Shown here: in pieces, positions 1-10,800 of the stretch | How the letters are laid out: the number at the start of each line of letters is the position of its first letter | How positions within the stretch are numbered: position 1 is the first letter of the stretch | From: Pycnopodia helianthoides | Lineage: Eukaryota > Echinodermata > Asteroidea > Forcipulatida > Asteriidae | Reading direction: 5' to 3' | Assembly (NCBI GenBank): GCA_032158295.1 | Contig: CM063248.1 | Location: 18,276,787-18,340,786 of the forward strand | Length of the DNA: 64,000 nt | Notes under the pieces: model-generated | Told to the model about the DNA's origin: nothing | Database searches by the model: none | Seen by the model: only the letters and a program-made list of their open reading frames with translations | Program-made: the position numbers and the translations under genes

Positions 1-1
1 T

Positions 2-110
2 AATGCACATAAAACAGTTTAACACCCATGATACTTATCGTGAAAGAGAGGGGGCTTGCCTCTGTGTTTCTGGATTGGCTAATGCACCCTCTCTTAGCAT
101 TTTTCGCAGT
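2..110 (+). mobile_element. Decayed SINE tail fragment
   Basis: This stretch matches, in order and with gaps, the middle of the tRNA-Ser-headed SINE at 16343-16775. Shared pieces are AATGCAC.TAAAA, ACTTATCG, GTGTTTCTG.TTTGATTGGCT and a CTC-rich end. The tRNA head is missing. It lies in the intron upstream of the first visible MIEAP exon. The match is by eye only. Confidence 0.55.
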
Positions 111-188
111 ATAGTTTATGTGATGCACAGATGAACATATAAATGGAATTTGCGCAATATCAATGAGTACATTTTATTCTTTTAACAG

Positions 189-347
189 GAAGCATTCAAC
201 TGTGCTAAGAAGGCGTATCGATTGTACCGCAGCAAAGTCCGCAGCACCCTTCAGATTACTCACACTGGACCCGAGACTCTGGAAGAAGCAGTGCAGCATT
301 ACGTCAACAAAAACGGACAACTGCTGGATGTACACAGCATTGTACAG
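189..347 (+). CDS. SPATA18: MIEAP exon (first in window)
   Basis: The acceptor TTTTATTCTTTTAACAG ends at 188 and the donor GTAGGA starts at 348. The 159-bp exon is 53 codons in phase 0 at both ends. It starts [20 protein letters not shown] and ends in LLDVHSIVQ, a charged, probably helical segment leading into the C-terminal domain. Confidence 0.82.
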
Positions 348-3300
348 GTAGGACAGCTACAAATAAGATCAAGTAAAGCAACGCAAATAATGGGCAGTTC
401 CACACTGACTCCTGTTAGGCTGAAACCATAGCCCAAACTTATGACATTTCCTCGTATTGTCAATGGGTATTTGGTGGTTTAATGGCGAATACCAGCTTTC
501 GCCTATAGATAAAGATGCAGCTCATAGCATGCTCGTAGAATTAGGTCATAGACGCACTACGCCCCATACTTGACAGATGAAGACAGGCGACTAGTCCACA
601 CAAACCAGGCCATTTGTGAAATAACTGATTGTATAATATTTAAACTCTTTGACCAGTCTATATATTCCTCTTATAGGATGTCCTGTTAGCAATGAACACC
701 CACCCAGTACTCTCCTACCCACCTGAGGTTGACTTCAAAGCTTTGTCTCTGTTCATCCGTGAATTGGTCAAGATGGCATGGGACATGAGTGCCTTGCCCA
801 ACCCCCTGGACATCATCCTGGCTCGGGTGGCAGAACTCTTTGACGATCTCAAGTAAGTTTGTTATCAAAAAAATGTTTACCATTGTGTTCCATTGATCAT
901 GTCCAGACATTTCACTGGCACATTGCCGAATGCAAGAAGATGCAACAACAGAAAATGTAAAGTCATCTGGCATTACAGGGAACCAATTCCAGCCACTGAG
1001 AAAATTCATTCACATTTTAGTTTTGTCATTATTTTCTTGGGGAAGGTGAGTTTAATACAGCTAGAAGTTTATCTCTAGTGCTGCCAAAGTATTTCTTTTG
1101 CATGCGGTGCAGTTGGTTGACTCCAAGTTGCCCTAAAAATTGTGCCCTGTCAAGAGTCACTTAATATTGATAAACTAACCCAAACCTGACACATGTACAT
1201 CAAGTTTTAACATTAAATGTAGATAAGGTGTGGTCATCAATTGTTACAACACTGTATAAAAACCCGTCAAAAAGTACCATTGATTATTTCGATTGCTGCA
1301 ATAAAATTCTTATCAAAACAGTCTTTTATTGTTTTCACTGTAACAGAATACCCTAAAAAAAAATTGGTTTGTGTTTCTTCAAAACTAGAAGATTGCACTG
1401 AGTCAACTCTTTCAGAAACTAATGATGTAATAATTCCTTTAAAAATTTGTTATAAACATTTCTTTAAGATTTCTCTACATACATTTTTGTTAGGTACCGG
1501 CGCAGCTATGACTCTGAGTATTCAGCACCATTGGTTAACCATTACATCTGGCCTGCACTACAGGAAGTCATGACTGGTAGGATTCTACTTAAAGGAGAGG
1601 CAGTAACCAGACGCGGTGCTACTCTTGTAAGTCACCCAGGATTTATTGTTCTTAATACTCCAGGAAAAAAAATATTATTGCGCTGTGAAAACATATGACA
1701 TAAACCCGAGAGAAAAATACAGGTAGCCAGTGGCATAGCTAGGGGGGAAAGTTTGAGTTAACGTACCCTGAAGTAATTTTTTGTAATTAGTTGTTTTCTT
1801 TCACGAGGATGATACCCATCTTGAAATGTAAGAACATGTAAGTGCCCCACAGGATTGTGACTAAGCCTACGGTCATTACTAATGTTTCAAAATAATGCTA
1901 AGATTTTCAAAGCAAAGTGAGAGAATTAGAGGCACCGTCCTCTAACCTTGTCCCCAGTGGTCAAAAACCCTAGGTACACCAATGTAGCCAGGGCCCTTGA
2001 TTCTAAACTCTAAACTGGATGTGAACATTATCTTGCTATTTAATTGATGATGTAGTAGCGTCTAGTCACCGGGCACGCTGGGTGATCTAGAGGTTAAGAC
2101 ACCTGCTCTAGAATGCAGGGGTTGTGAGTTCGAATTCCACCGGAGAAGTATGCCTTGGGATGTTTTGGTCTGCAGGACTTGGAAAGCACTGAGTAATCAG
2201 TGCTTATTGCACATCAGTGTGTTAAAGGGTAAAGCAAAAAGTGTATCGAGGTCTGATACTTCTATTCATGGAGGCTATTGCCTTCAGCTCCTGTTTGGTG
2301 CATTGGTGCCCCTGGAAATGTTTCAGTAGATTTCTATTACTGAGATGCCCCTCGCCGATGAACAAACGACCTTACCCTTACACGAATCAAGCATCAGGCC
2401 TAAGTATTGTAACGTTACTTATGAAGAACTTCATCTCCAGTAGTACAGAACCTGGGTTTTTTTTTTGGGGGGGGCAGTGTTTTAGTTTACATCATTTCTT
2501 TTCCTTCTTTGTCTAGATAACCATGTTGTTACCCTAAATAATAAAAGGAAATTTTCAACTCCAAAAAAACAAAGTAACTCCAAAAACAGAATCAAGTTTT
2601 CCAAATGTTAGTCAGTTGTGCTGTTGATGTGGCCTGAATTACAAACCCTTTTTGTTCCCCACTTTTTTTTTTTGCAAAGGTGCTCACAATCCCTGACCAA
2701 ACATGACCCATTTTTCTATGTTTTGATTAAAACGTCAACATCAAATCTGGTGACATTTTCAAAGGTTGGTTGCATGACCTGCGTTTATTAAAAAACTAAA
2801 GGATGGGAATAATTCAATTCCCCACAAAAACAATGACGCACTTTCCTCTTTAAAGGTAAGGTCATAGATTGGTTTTTGTCAACGTAATTCTGATATAGTG
2901 GCCATATTATTAAGAAAGATACAATACAAAAAACCCGTGAAAGTTTCAGCTGAATACACTGTCTACTTGTTGAGAAAACACAAAAATAAACTATCACAGT
3001 ATTTTCATCAAGGACTTTGGATCCATCCACGTTTAAACAAGGTTACAGCGGATACCAACCACATCACTGGCCGCAGCATTCGTGAATGGACACCAGGAAG
3101 TTTGAATTTAGTGAATCTTTTCAGAAATCTGTCAAATGATCCATGCACGAATCGTTTCTCAGATTCAGTTGTTTTTGGAATGAGAAATTATCCAAACCAT
3201 AATTACTCTGAAGGGACTCCTTTCTCAAAGCAATTTTATCAATAGCTGCAGTTTTTTATTGTCGAGTATTCACCAATCCATGACCCTGCCTTTAAAGTAG

Positions 3301-6300
3301 TCCATCCATCTCATGAAGTGAAGTCCAGTACTTTGCTGATATTTCCACGAACAGTTCATAATGTCGTTATTGAAACACAAGAGGATGGGACCTACTCATC
3401 AAAACTAACCAATGTTGTAGGTTTCTCTTTAAACCCCATAGCTATGAGGCGATTGATTCAATTGATTATGGTCAGGTTGCTTTGTACACAAATCAATATA
3501 GGCCAGCCATTCAGTTGATCTAAGAAGACAAATACCCCAGGGTTTGATGTTAGTGGGACGGGGCCCCTGTGTAAACACAGCTTTGTCAAAGGAAATTAAT
3601 AAAATGTGCAGAGTGGAATACAGTCACGGGATACACGGAGTGTAAATACATCACTGTCATTGGACAAGTTTACATACATAGTGAAGGGCCGATGATTTTT
3701 TTTTCTTCGCGGTAATGAAAAACGGAAATAGGTGGAGAGAAAAAAAAGAAACTCACTTAATACAAATAGGCATCGTTTTATTTACTGAAACCGGAGATCA
3801 AGTACTGCAAGCCAAATTTACTATCGCTAGATGTAACGTGTTCAGTCGTTTGGAGTTTGCTTTGATGTTGTTCTGCCGTTAGAGTTGTCTGCCGGCCGAG
3901 AACTCTAGATAAGAAAGCAACTCTCTTTAATTTGTGAAATCCCTTTTTTTAGTTCACTTTTATTTTTAAGTGTTTAAATATTTATTGGAATAATGAAATC
4001 ACAGTCTCGAAACCAAGACAAAAAATAGAGATTTATGGTAATGAAGAGTAATACACGAAATAAACATAAATTTTGCAAAGTTAATCTAGGGAAATAGGCC
4101 TCCTATTGACCCAGTTCACCTGTGGCAGCTTGGTCATCAGTTTCCCTGTTTGTAACGTGCATTTTAGGCAATGCCTGAGCATTTACTTGCTTATCATATA
4201 TTTACAATAAATTTGACTCCCAAAATTTGCAAGGGGTCAATACAGCTAACCAAAGGACCAGATCTTGGTCAGAATTTGAACAGCTTTTTTTGGGGGGTAC
4301 CTCTCTTTGAATGATGTTAGTTTTTGCAAAGAAGTCAATTCATTCACTTAAACAGAATTGGCTGCCTTAAACCCTGAATTTAAAAAAAGTCATCATGCTT
4401 TTTCTTGTAGACATGGGTACGTTTAACTACTTATTGTGTTAGTTAACCATTTTAAGTAACAGTACTTATTTTATTGATAAGGTTTAATTCCTTAAGATCA
4501 TATTTGAGGGCACTTAACCGCACAAAGAAGTTTTTAATACTGTCTGGGCATGAGTTCTTAGTTTCAAAGGTGAATATCTCAAAATGTCTTTTATCGCGCT
4601 TCCACAAGCCCGTTCCTTTGTGAAAACAGTGACGATTGAGTGTGCATGAATTGAACATCCACTTGCTCCATCCCTTTAACTTGTTACTTGATATGTCAGC
4701 TTTAGCAGTGTTCCACTCATGTCTTTAGTACGTGATTAATTGCAATTTTGATAATATTGGTAATAGCACGGCTATGTGCCGCATCCGCCAAGTGTTCTTG
4801 CTCGGGGCTGCCGGATCATTATTAGCTCTCTCGTTGAACCGGTTATTTCATTACAAGAACCATCTCAACCGTGGCTGTGCGCATGAGGCTCAGTTATTGT
4901 AAGCCAGCTGTGATGCGAAACACATGGAGCTAATGTTACACACACAGAGACCATCCAAGCCCTCTTGGGGTACCCGTCTTACTCCTGGGTGAAGAGAAGC
5001 AATTATCCAAAGTGATCTTGCCCAAGGACAAAAGTATAGTGACTGGTCATAACTGATGATAATGTTTGCTTTGTTGCATGCAGTCCTCCCCAAGACGGAG
5101 TCGCAGTCCAAGCAGAGCTGTTACCCCGAGGAGCGGAAGGTCTCCAAGCCCCCGTCGTTCTGGCTTAAATGGAACTCTAAGCCCAACAGGTGAGTACAAA
5201 ATGATGCAATAACGTGAAACTACATCCTGGATAGTTTATCAGAAGCGATATATATGCTAGCATTGAGATAATTTTATATAGAAAAATCGTTCAGCTAGTG
5301 TCATGCTGTTCAAATGCCCCTACATGTGTTTCCAAGACAAGGCATGCCAACAAGCTTGGAACATGACGTCTTTGGATTCAACAATTAATGAATCTTTACA
5401 TTTCAAGAAGGAATTTGTTGTCAGTCAAATGGTCAAATTCATGACCGTTTTGACTGAATATTATAGGAAAGTCAGTTATGAACCAAAACATTCCCATACA
5501 TTTTTTTTCTCAGAATGTCATAAGATATTTTGGATTATGACTAGAAGGGTGTCAAGCACAATGGTAGTTTACACCATTTTAACAGTTAGAGACTTCTAAT
5601 TTTTCCCCCACCCACATGGGAGTCTATCTATTGGAAAATGAGAACATCGCAAAATTGAATTGGTCATTTCCCTTTCTCTTTAAACATTATTACCCTCATC
5701 ATCAGGGCTAGTTGTTTCCTTCCCAGAAACCAACTCCCAGCTACCCGAGGGAGTTAAGCAGTCGTGATGCCACATAAACATGTAGGCATATATTTCCCCA
5801 ATAATTTAACACAAGCAGTGTCTGGGCTCGCTCACATGGGTTTTCATCTGTAGCGTGTCATGGCCGAACCGTCTAATGCACTGGACCGAAGTTCTAGTGG
5901 TTAAGTCATCAGGTTTTAGGATCAAATCCCGGTAATGAGACCAGTGTCCTTGAGCAAGATGCTTTACTATAATTACTTCTCTTCACCCTTGGGTATAAAT
6001 GGGTGCCTGCAAGGGTAGAGGTTGATATTGTGTTTGAAAAAAGCCTTCAGAGCGCCGCAGAAGCCCAGGGCTGTATACTCCCCTGGGAGACGCTTGGAAG
6101 ATTACAGGAATATTATTGTCCCAATGACAATGGCACTACCGCAAAGCCCATTGATACATTATAGTAAAATGCACTATATGAGAACTAGTTATCATTATTA
6201 GAAGTGCCAGGGCCAAGTATCATAAAGCTATTGACAAATTGCTTAGCACAATCAGATAATTCTTGCTTAGCAGAAACAGGTTACCAGCCAAAATACCAAG

Positions 6301-9235
6301 TATTGTATATTGTTTGCACAGGTTCCCTGCCTATTTTTGCTAAGCTAAACAAAAATTTTCTTAAGAAAAAAAGCTTTAAATGGAATTGAGACTTGTTCAT
6401 TGGCTTAACGAGATAGAGTCTTTATAGTTTCTGGCCAAAGTGGCTTGTACTTTGCTTCGTAAATAAAACCGTTTAACAATATTTTCTCATTAAAAGCATT
6501 CATAAATGAAGTCTGACACTGAACAAACAAAGCGTCTTTCGAGGTTAGAGAAACGTACAGGCTGTTCTAGTCGGCCATTGACAGAGTTGCTGGCACGGGC
6601 CAGTTTTAGAGTTAATTCAATTTCTGCCATTTCTCGGTATTCCTACGAGAACTTGATACAATGTTCACTCACCATGTATTCAGTTTCATAGGGAAGTATG
6701 TTTGATAATGTAATTTGGTTTCTTAAAAATATTTTTTTATTTTTAGATTGAATTTAATCTAGCAGAATATTGGGGAAGCTTTTATGACTATTTGAATAAT
6801 CAGTTTTACTCTGGGTCTATTGTGTGTTTCGTTTTACGCACGCACAGGTGCATTAGGCCTTCTTGATTGATTGATGTTCTGAAAAACATACAAGGCCCTC
6901 ATTTATACATAAAGATACTTTCCACAGTATATCTATTAAATTATACAGTAGCCCATGCATATCCCAATGCGCATGATCGGCATGCAAAGGATTCTGGGTG
7001 AAATTCAAGTCCAAGCGACTTGGGCAACCATCCTGGCGCGCTGATTTTGAAGCAGTGCGTTACGCAACTATAAAACCAGGCAGAGTTACATGTAAACGCA
7101 TGGCGTCCATGGTGGCAGCTGAATTTATTGTTAAACTGTACTCGATTTCCCAAAAGGCAATGCAGTATAATTTTAAGATGGTACTTGAGCATATGGGCTG
7201 TTGACATTCCACACCATTTTAAACAGGTGTTACAGACTTTTTAAGAGTTTCCTAGTCATACTGACTATAGGAAAAACTGAGTTTGACCTAAGATCCAATG
7301 TTTTGGTGTAAAATTGTTAAGATTTCAGAGTAAGTAAGATTTGAAGCATTGATTAGTGGAGGAAGTATGAGCTGAATACGTTTACTAGTAACATCCGTTT
7401 GAACTGATTCTCTTTTTGAGAGAACTGCTGGTTAATAAGAAGAGCCAGGATTGAGATGATATATTCATTCCTCACTGGTTAATTCAATAGATTAAAAATA
7501 CAATTTCTCCAGTTGTGACCAAAGGTCAAAATTATGTGAGAAATTGAGACATTTTTAGGAGTTGACAATATTGGTAATTGTCAAAAGACCAGTATCCGCA
7601 CTGTATGTGACCCAACAAATACATGAAAGAACAAATCTGGGCAAATTTTATGCTCAATTAGTCGTTGGAGTCACGAGAAAATAGTGAAAATAAAAAACTG
7701 TTAACCCCCTTAAATGTTTTCAACTGATTTAGAGAATAATGTTTTGGTCTTGTGGAATAAAAACAAATTGCTTTTAATAAATTAATAAGAAAACAAAATT
7801 GATAAATAAACATTAAGTAACAGAAATGAAAAATACAAATACTTGACAAAGACAATTATATTATTAACAAATTTAATTAATTTTTTTTTAATGTATGTGT
7901 GTGTTGTATTGAGTCCAAATGCCAGGCCACGAACAATTTGTGCATTCCCTTTAACAACTTGTCAGCTTTGAGTGGTCACTGTCCAGTGTTCCCTTTAAAA
8001 TTTATCTCTACACAGTATTACTATTGACATCCAGTGTAATTGGAGTATGGACGGACACACTTCAATTGCATCTCGTATAACCCCTAATTATTGAAGTGAG
8101 TGACCGCACGAATCAATAGTGCTCTATTTTCAGCGCATGGAAACAATAACTGTTCAATTTAAATCAAACATGTGGAGACAGGCTGTGGTAGCCTGTAATG
8201 CTAGACGGGGTGGTTATTTACGTTGGCGTTGGGATCGAGGGAGAAAACGCGCGCCGGTCCAGTGACATTACAGACACAGTGTGACCATGCTTTGCTATCA
8301 GCTGGACAACTGCATTATTTTGTGACAGAAACCTCTCTGCAATAAGAGTGGCATAAAAGCAAAATCCAGTTCACAATTTGATGGGGGGGGGAGGTTGTTG
8401 TTTTTTGTAAAAATTAGACGTGGTCTAAAAATGGATTGCGCCAATGGAAACTAAATATCTGTATTTTTATGATGTGGACAATAAAGTTTATTGGTCAAAA
8501 GTTCTCTCAAAATAAAGTAGTTGGCAAAAAGAAACATGCCTATTTTAAGAAAACATATTTGTGGATTTTGATTTGCGTTTGCAGATTTATCAGCATTTTA
8601 CACTTAGGGATTCGAACTGCCTCTAATTACCGGGCAATCTCGGTGGTCTAGTTGGTAAGACATCTGCTCTAGGTCGTGGGTTCGAATCCCACCCGAGTAA
8701 CATGCCTGGGAATTTGTTTCACAGGACTCAGGAAAGTACTGAGTATACAGTGCTTCACACATATCGGTGTAGGATGCAAATTTAACGTCTATTGGTAGAG
8801 CGCCGGCATGTTAATCCAGAGGTCGTTGGTTCAAATCCCGCTGTTGTCAATTTTTCTTTGTTCAACCCCAAACCGTCTATTAAACATTTTACACTTGACA
8901 CCCTTTTGATCATTACGGATATGAAACTCGCAATTAGTGACCTGATAGCACTCAGCAGACGATTTGTTGTGATGTAGAGGCTGTAAATCCTCTGAATTGT
9001 AACACCCTAGAAGTTCAGTGGGGGGTGGGGTTCACTCTCAACCAAGAGGAGAACTTGACTAATGCTGAATCTTCTTCCTATCCGTGGAAGAAGGTCGCAT
9101 TAAATTAAATGGAACTTCTGCATACATGTCTGACATTTGTTTTGCATTTCTATCGATTTTTTAATAGGTTCCCGACCAGGAAGCAGCTTGTCTCCGAGGC
9201 CCATGAGTGCGTCGTCTTCTTTTTCAAGTTACTGA
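189..9235 (+). CDS. SPATA18: Mitochondria-eating protein (SPATA18/MIEAP), C-terminal part, five exons
   Basis: Join 189-347, 677-852, 1494-1626, 5084-5189 and 9168-9235, which encodes about 213 residues ending in TGA. The 5' part of the gene lies left of the window. Every junction has AG/GT and the frames fit across all introns (phases 0, 2, 0, 1). The product carries [20 protein letters not shown] and then [21 protein letters not shown]....[11 protein letters not shown], which I recognise as the conserved C-terminal domain of mitochondria-eating protein. The tail is rich in Arg, Ser and Pro, as in vertebrate homologues. In vertebrates MIEAP is a p53-induced factor that acts in mitochondrial quality control, at or inside mitochondria. 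Human SPATA18 is about 538 aa, so roughly the last 40% is here. The family call is firm; function in this organism is inferred by homology. Confidence 0.88.
348..676 (+). other. Intron, no further feature seen
   Basis: Intron of MIEAP bounded by GTAGGA and TATTCCTCTTATAG. I see no repeat or coding signal inside. Confidence 0.75.
677..852 (+). CDS. SPATA18: MIEAP exon, start of conserved C-terminal domain
   Basis: The acceptor CCTCTTATAG ends at 676 and the donor GTAAGT starts at 853. The 176 bp encode [20 protein letters not shown] followed by a helix with [10 protein letters not shown] and [10 protein letters not shown], and end inside a Lys codon (AA|G) completed by the next exon. These motifs are diagnostic for the MIEAP C-terminal domain. 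Confidence 0.87.
853..1493 (+). other. Intron, no further feature seen
   Basis: Intron of MIEAP, AT-rich. Short open frames here (for example across 1241-1573) run into the real exon in the wrong frame and are chance. Confidence 0.7.
1494..1626 (+). CDS. SPATA18: MIEAP exon with the [14 protein letters not shown] motif
   Basis: The acceptor ACATTTTTGTTAG ends at 1493 and the donor GTAAGTC starts at 1627. The first G completes the Lys codon from the previous exon. The 44 further codons give [20 protein letters not shown] and then [20 protein letters not shown], the best conserved block of the family. Confidence 0.9.
1627..5083 (+). other. SPATA18: Large MIEAP intron
   Basis: A 3.46-kb intron. 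It holds one tRNA-headed SINE (2071-2240) and a G run near 2468. From 2500 to 5083 I see only AT-rich unique-looking sequence, with no exon supported by splice signals plus a conserved protein match. Confidence 0.65.
2071..2240 (+). mobile_element. tRNA-derived SINE, family A
   Basis: A tRNA-like head (GATCTAGAGGTTAAGACACC, then a B box GAGTTCGAATTCC at about 2126-2138) is followed by a body with GCAGGACTTGGAAAGCACTG and a tail resembling AGTGCTTATTGCACATC.GTG. The same head-body-tail order recurs at 8631-8780, and parts recur at 24005-24176, 35328-35445 (minus) and 38085-38192. Confidence 0.72.
5084..5189 (+). CDS. SPATA18: MIEAP exon encoding the Arg-Ser-Pro-rich tail
   Basis: The acceptor TTGTTGCATGCAG ends at 5083 and the donor GTGAGT starts at 5190. 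The 106 bp encode a low-complexity basic tail with [26 protein letters not shown] and NGTLSP, ending in phase 1 (G|GT). Vertebrate MIEAP also ends in an Arg-Ser-rich stretch. The repeated RSPSP-type motifs could be phosphorylation sites; that is inference. Confidence 0.8.
5853..6125 (+). mobile_element. tRNA-derived SINE (Ser/Leu-like head, long core)
   Basis: The head GTGTCATGGCCGAACCGTCT leads to the B box GGATCAAATCCCGG. It is followed by the widespread SINE core GTGTCCTTGAGCAAGATGCT and TTCTCTTCACCCTTGGGTAT.AATGGGTGCC. The end is diffuse. It lies in the sense direction inside the last MIEAP intron. Confidence 0.68.
6203..6365. mobile_element. Palindromic element (family P), decayed copy
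   Basis: It starts CCAGGGCCAAGTATCATAAAGC and carries TTGCTTAGCA, then CAGAAACAGGTTACCAGCCAAAA... in the order seen in the intact copy at 50918-51166. The right terminus is not clear. Confidence 0.5.
8631..8780 (+). mobile_element. tRNA-derived SINE, family A (best copy)
   Basis: An A-box-like GGTGGTCTAGTTGGTAAGAC and the B box GGGTTCGAATCCCAC, then CCGAGTAACATGCCTGGGA, ACAGGACTCAGGAAAGTACTGAGT and the tail CAGTGCTTCACACATATCGG. It is too diverged and lacks a proper acceptor stem, so it is not a working tRNA gene. Confidence 0.75.
8786..8850 (+). mobile_element. tRNA-Asn-like SINE head or pseudo-tRNA
   Basis: GGTAGAGCGCCGGCATGTTA carries a GTT at the anticodon position, followed by the B box GTTGGTTCAAATCCC and a T-rich end. 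It directly follows the family-A SINE. There is no matching acceptor stem, so it is a pseudo-tRNA or another SINE head. Confidence 0.5.
9168..9235 (+). CDS. SPATA18: MIEAP terminal coding exon
   Basis: The acceptor TCGATTTTTTAATAG ends at 9167. GT completes a Gly codon and the exon then reads [20 protein letters not shown], Tyr and the stop TGA (9233-9235). A Ser-rich C-terminus fits the preceding exon and the family. The phase matches the donor at 5190. Confidence 0.8.
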
Positions 9236-9495
9236 GAAGGTTTTTTTAATCATCGTTGGGCCGACTGCATCCACAGGTATTGATCAGCCCTCTTTAAATG
9301 CTCACAGTTACTTTCAACATAACCATACATGAGTACATTCCGTCCATGACAAATTATATAAAGATTATTGATCACTTATTGGTCACATTAATACTCAATC
9401 CAGTATGGATCACACTTGGATTATTTTCCATTCCGTCCATTATTTTTGTATGAGTGGAATGTGATAATTAATAAAGGATCACATTTTGATTTGTT
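9236..9495 (+). other. SPATA18: Probable MIEAP 3' UTR
   Basis: Non-coding sequence follows the stop. AATAAA at 9470-9475 is a candidate poly(A) signal, which would give a 3' UTR of about 260 bases. Longer forms cannot be excluded, since the next kilobase is unremarkable AT-rich sequence. Confidence 0.45.
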
Positions 9496-10263
9496 TTGTC
9501 TGTTACTGAACATTATCCACTAAATGAAAATCAGAGCATTATTGATTGTATTGGGAAAATTGATGGTTCAGCAAAAATATTGTTAACTATGCAAAGTGTT
9601 CATTGAAACAGCTACTGCAATAGTCTTTAGATTGCAAACGAGATCTTGATGAAGCATCCAATTACAAAGGAAAGTCCACAGATCTATTGCATTATTGTCA
9701 CTTTTGACCTTTTATAAGGTGAATGGGACATTAGACACTTTGACCTTTAATCTAAACTTCAGCTTTTGCTCTAGCTCAGACTCCGTCAAGTTATTTTGAA
9801 AGCATCCACTTTCTGTATGGGATTTCAAACAGGTGGACCAATCCCAAGCCAGAGACTAAGCCGTTGTTTTAAAAAGTGCCTACTGTATGTACCCACCTGG
9901 GCCCAATTTCATGGCTCTGCTTTTTGTTTTTTTTTACCATGTGCTTTACAGGGTACTGTAAGTGCATGATTTTGTGGTTAACATTGCCATGATCTTAAAA
10001 CCCCTGCAGGCTTCTGCAGCAGCTATTGGTGAATATTTTTATCAGTATTTTCATATGATGAAACTTGATATATTTTTCAGTTTTGTTGTAGGAATAGAAA
10101 AGATGTGTGTTATTTTTACGTGAGCAGATTTGAAAACGAGTGCAAAATGTGTTTGAAGTATAATCAAGTTTTTCTCTTACAATAAGGTTTGAATATTTCT
10201 CCTGTTTGGTTTAAAGTGATATTTTGTACAGTGATATTTTTAAGTTACTTAATTAAAGGGGCA
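9496..10263. other. Gene-free, one family-P fragment
   Basis: AT-rich. At about 9897 there is an isolated left end of the family-P palindromic element (CTGGGCCCAATTTCATGGCTCT). Nothing else is recognisable. Confidence 0.55.
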
Positions 10264-10265
10264 CA

Positions 10266-10438
10266 GTCGTCATGCTCAAAGCAGGCCTGTGGCTCTACAA
10301 GGATTTATGAACTCTTGCCCATTTACTGCACGCACCCTCCATAGATATGATACGGATGGAGATTGCGAGCGTGCAGTTTGTGGGTAAGAGTTCATAAGTC
10401 TGTGTAAAGCCACAGGCCTGCATTAGTCATGACGATAG
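10266..10438. mobile_element. Foldback (MITE-like) hairpin element
   Basis: Long terminal inverted repeats. The left arm CATGCTCAAAGCAGGCCTGT...GATTTATGAACTCTTGCCCA...ACTGCACGC pairs with the right arm GCGTGCAGTTTGTGGGTAAG, AGTTCATAA and CCACAGGCCTGCATTAGTCA. The outer TCGTCATG pairs with CATGACGA. Each arm is about 75 bp and the loop is short. There is no coding capacity, as expected for a non-autonomous DNA element. Confidence 0.75.
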
Positions 10439-10439
10439 T

Positions 10440-10800
10440 ACCTTAAATTGGACTAGCAATGCATTTATTGATTATAATTAGTCGCATCATTTGATGAATT
10501 AATTAACTAAACAATTAATTAAATGATTGATTAACAATTTGATGATAGATCGATTGCTTGATCTATATATCAATCTAATGGTTTTTAAATATTGATTAAG
10601 TATTCAAAGATTAAATTACTTTGATCAATTGATAGATTCATTTTAGTATTTCAGTATTCTTAGTTCCACTGCAAAGATAGTCGTTAAGTTTACAATAATT
10701 GGAAAATTGATTAATTGATTGAATGATTGATAATAATATTATTGAATCGAAGTATAATTGATCAGTTGTAGTGGTCAGTCGGTTTTGTCTCTGATTGAGC
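10440..10800. repeat. ATTGATT-rich low-complexity tract
   Basis: Degenerate runs of ATTGATTA/ATTAATTG and TGATTGAATGATTGAT without a strict period. Probably a decayed microsatellite. Confidence 0.6.

Larger units (their letters stand above)
5190..9167 (+). other. SPATA18: Last MIEAP intron
   Basis: A 3.98-kb intron. It holds a tRNA-headed SINE (5853-6125), a palindromic element fragment (6203-6365), a family-A SINE (8631-8780) and a tRNA-Asn-like segment (8786-8850). The rest (6400-8600, 8850-9167) is AT-rich with no gene I can support. The open frames on both strands at 6941-7207 have no recognisable motif. Confidence 0.65.
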
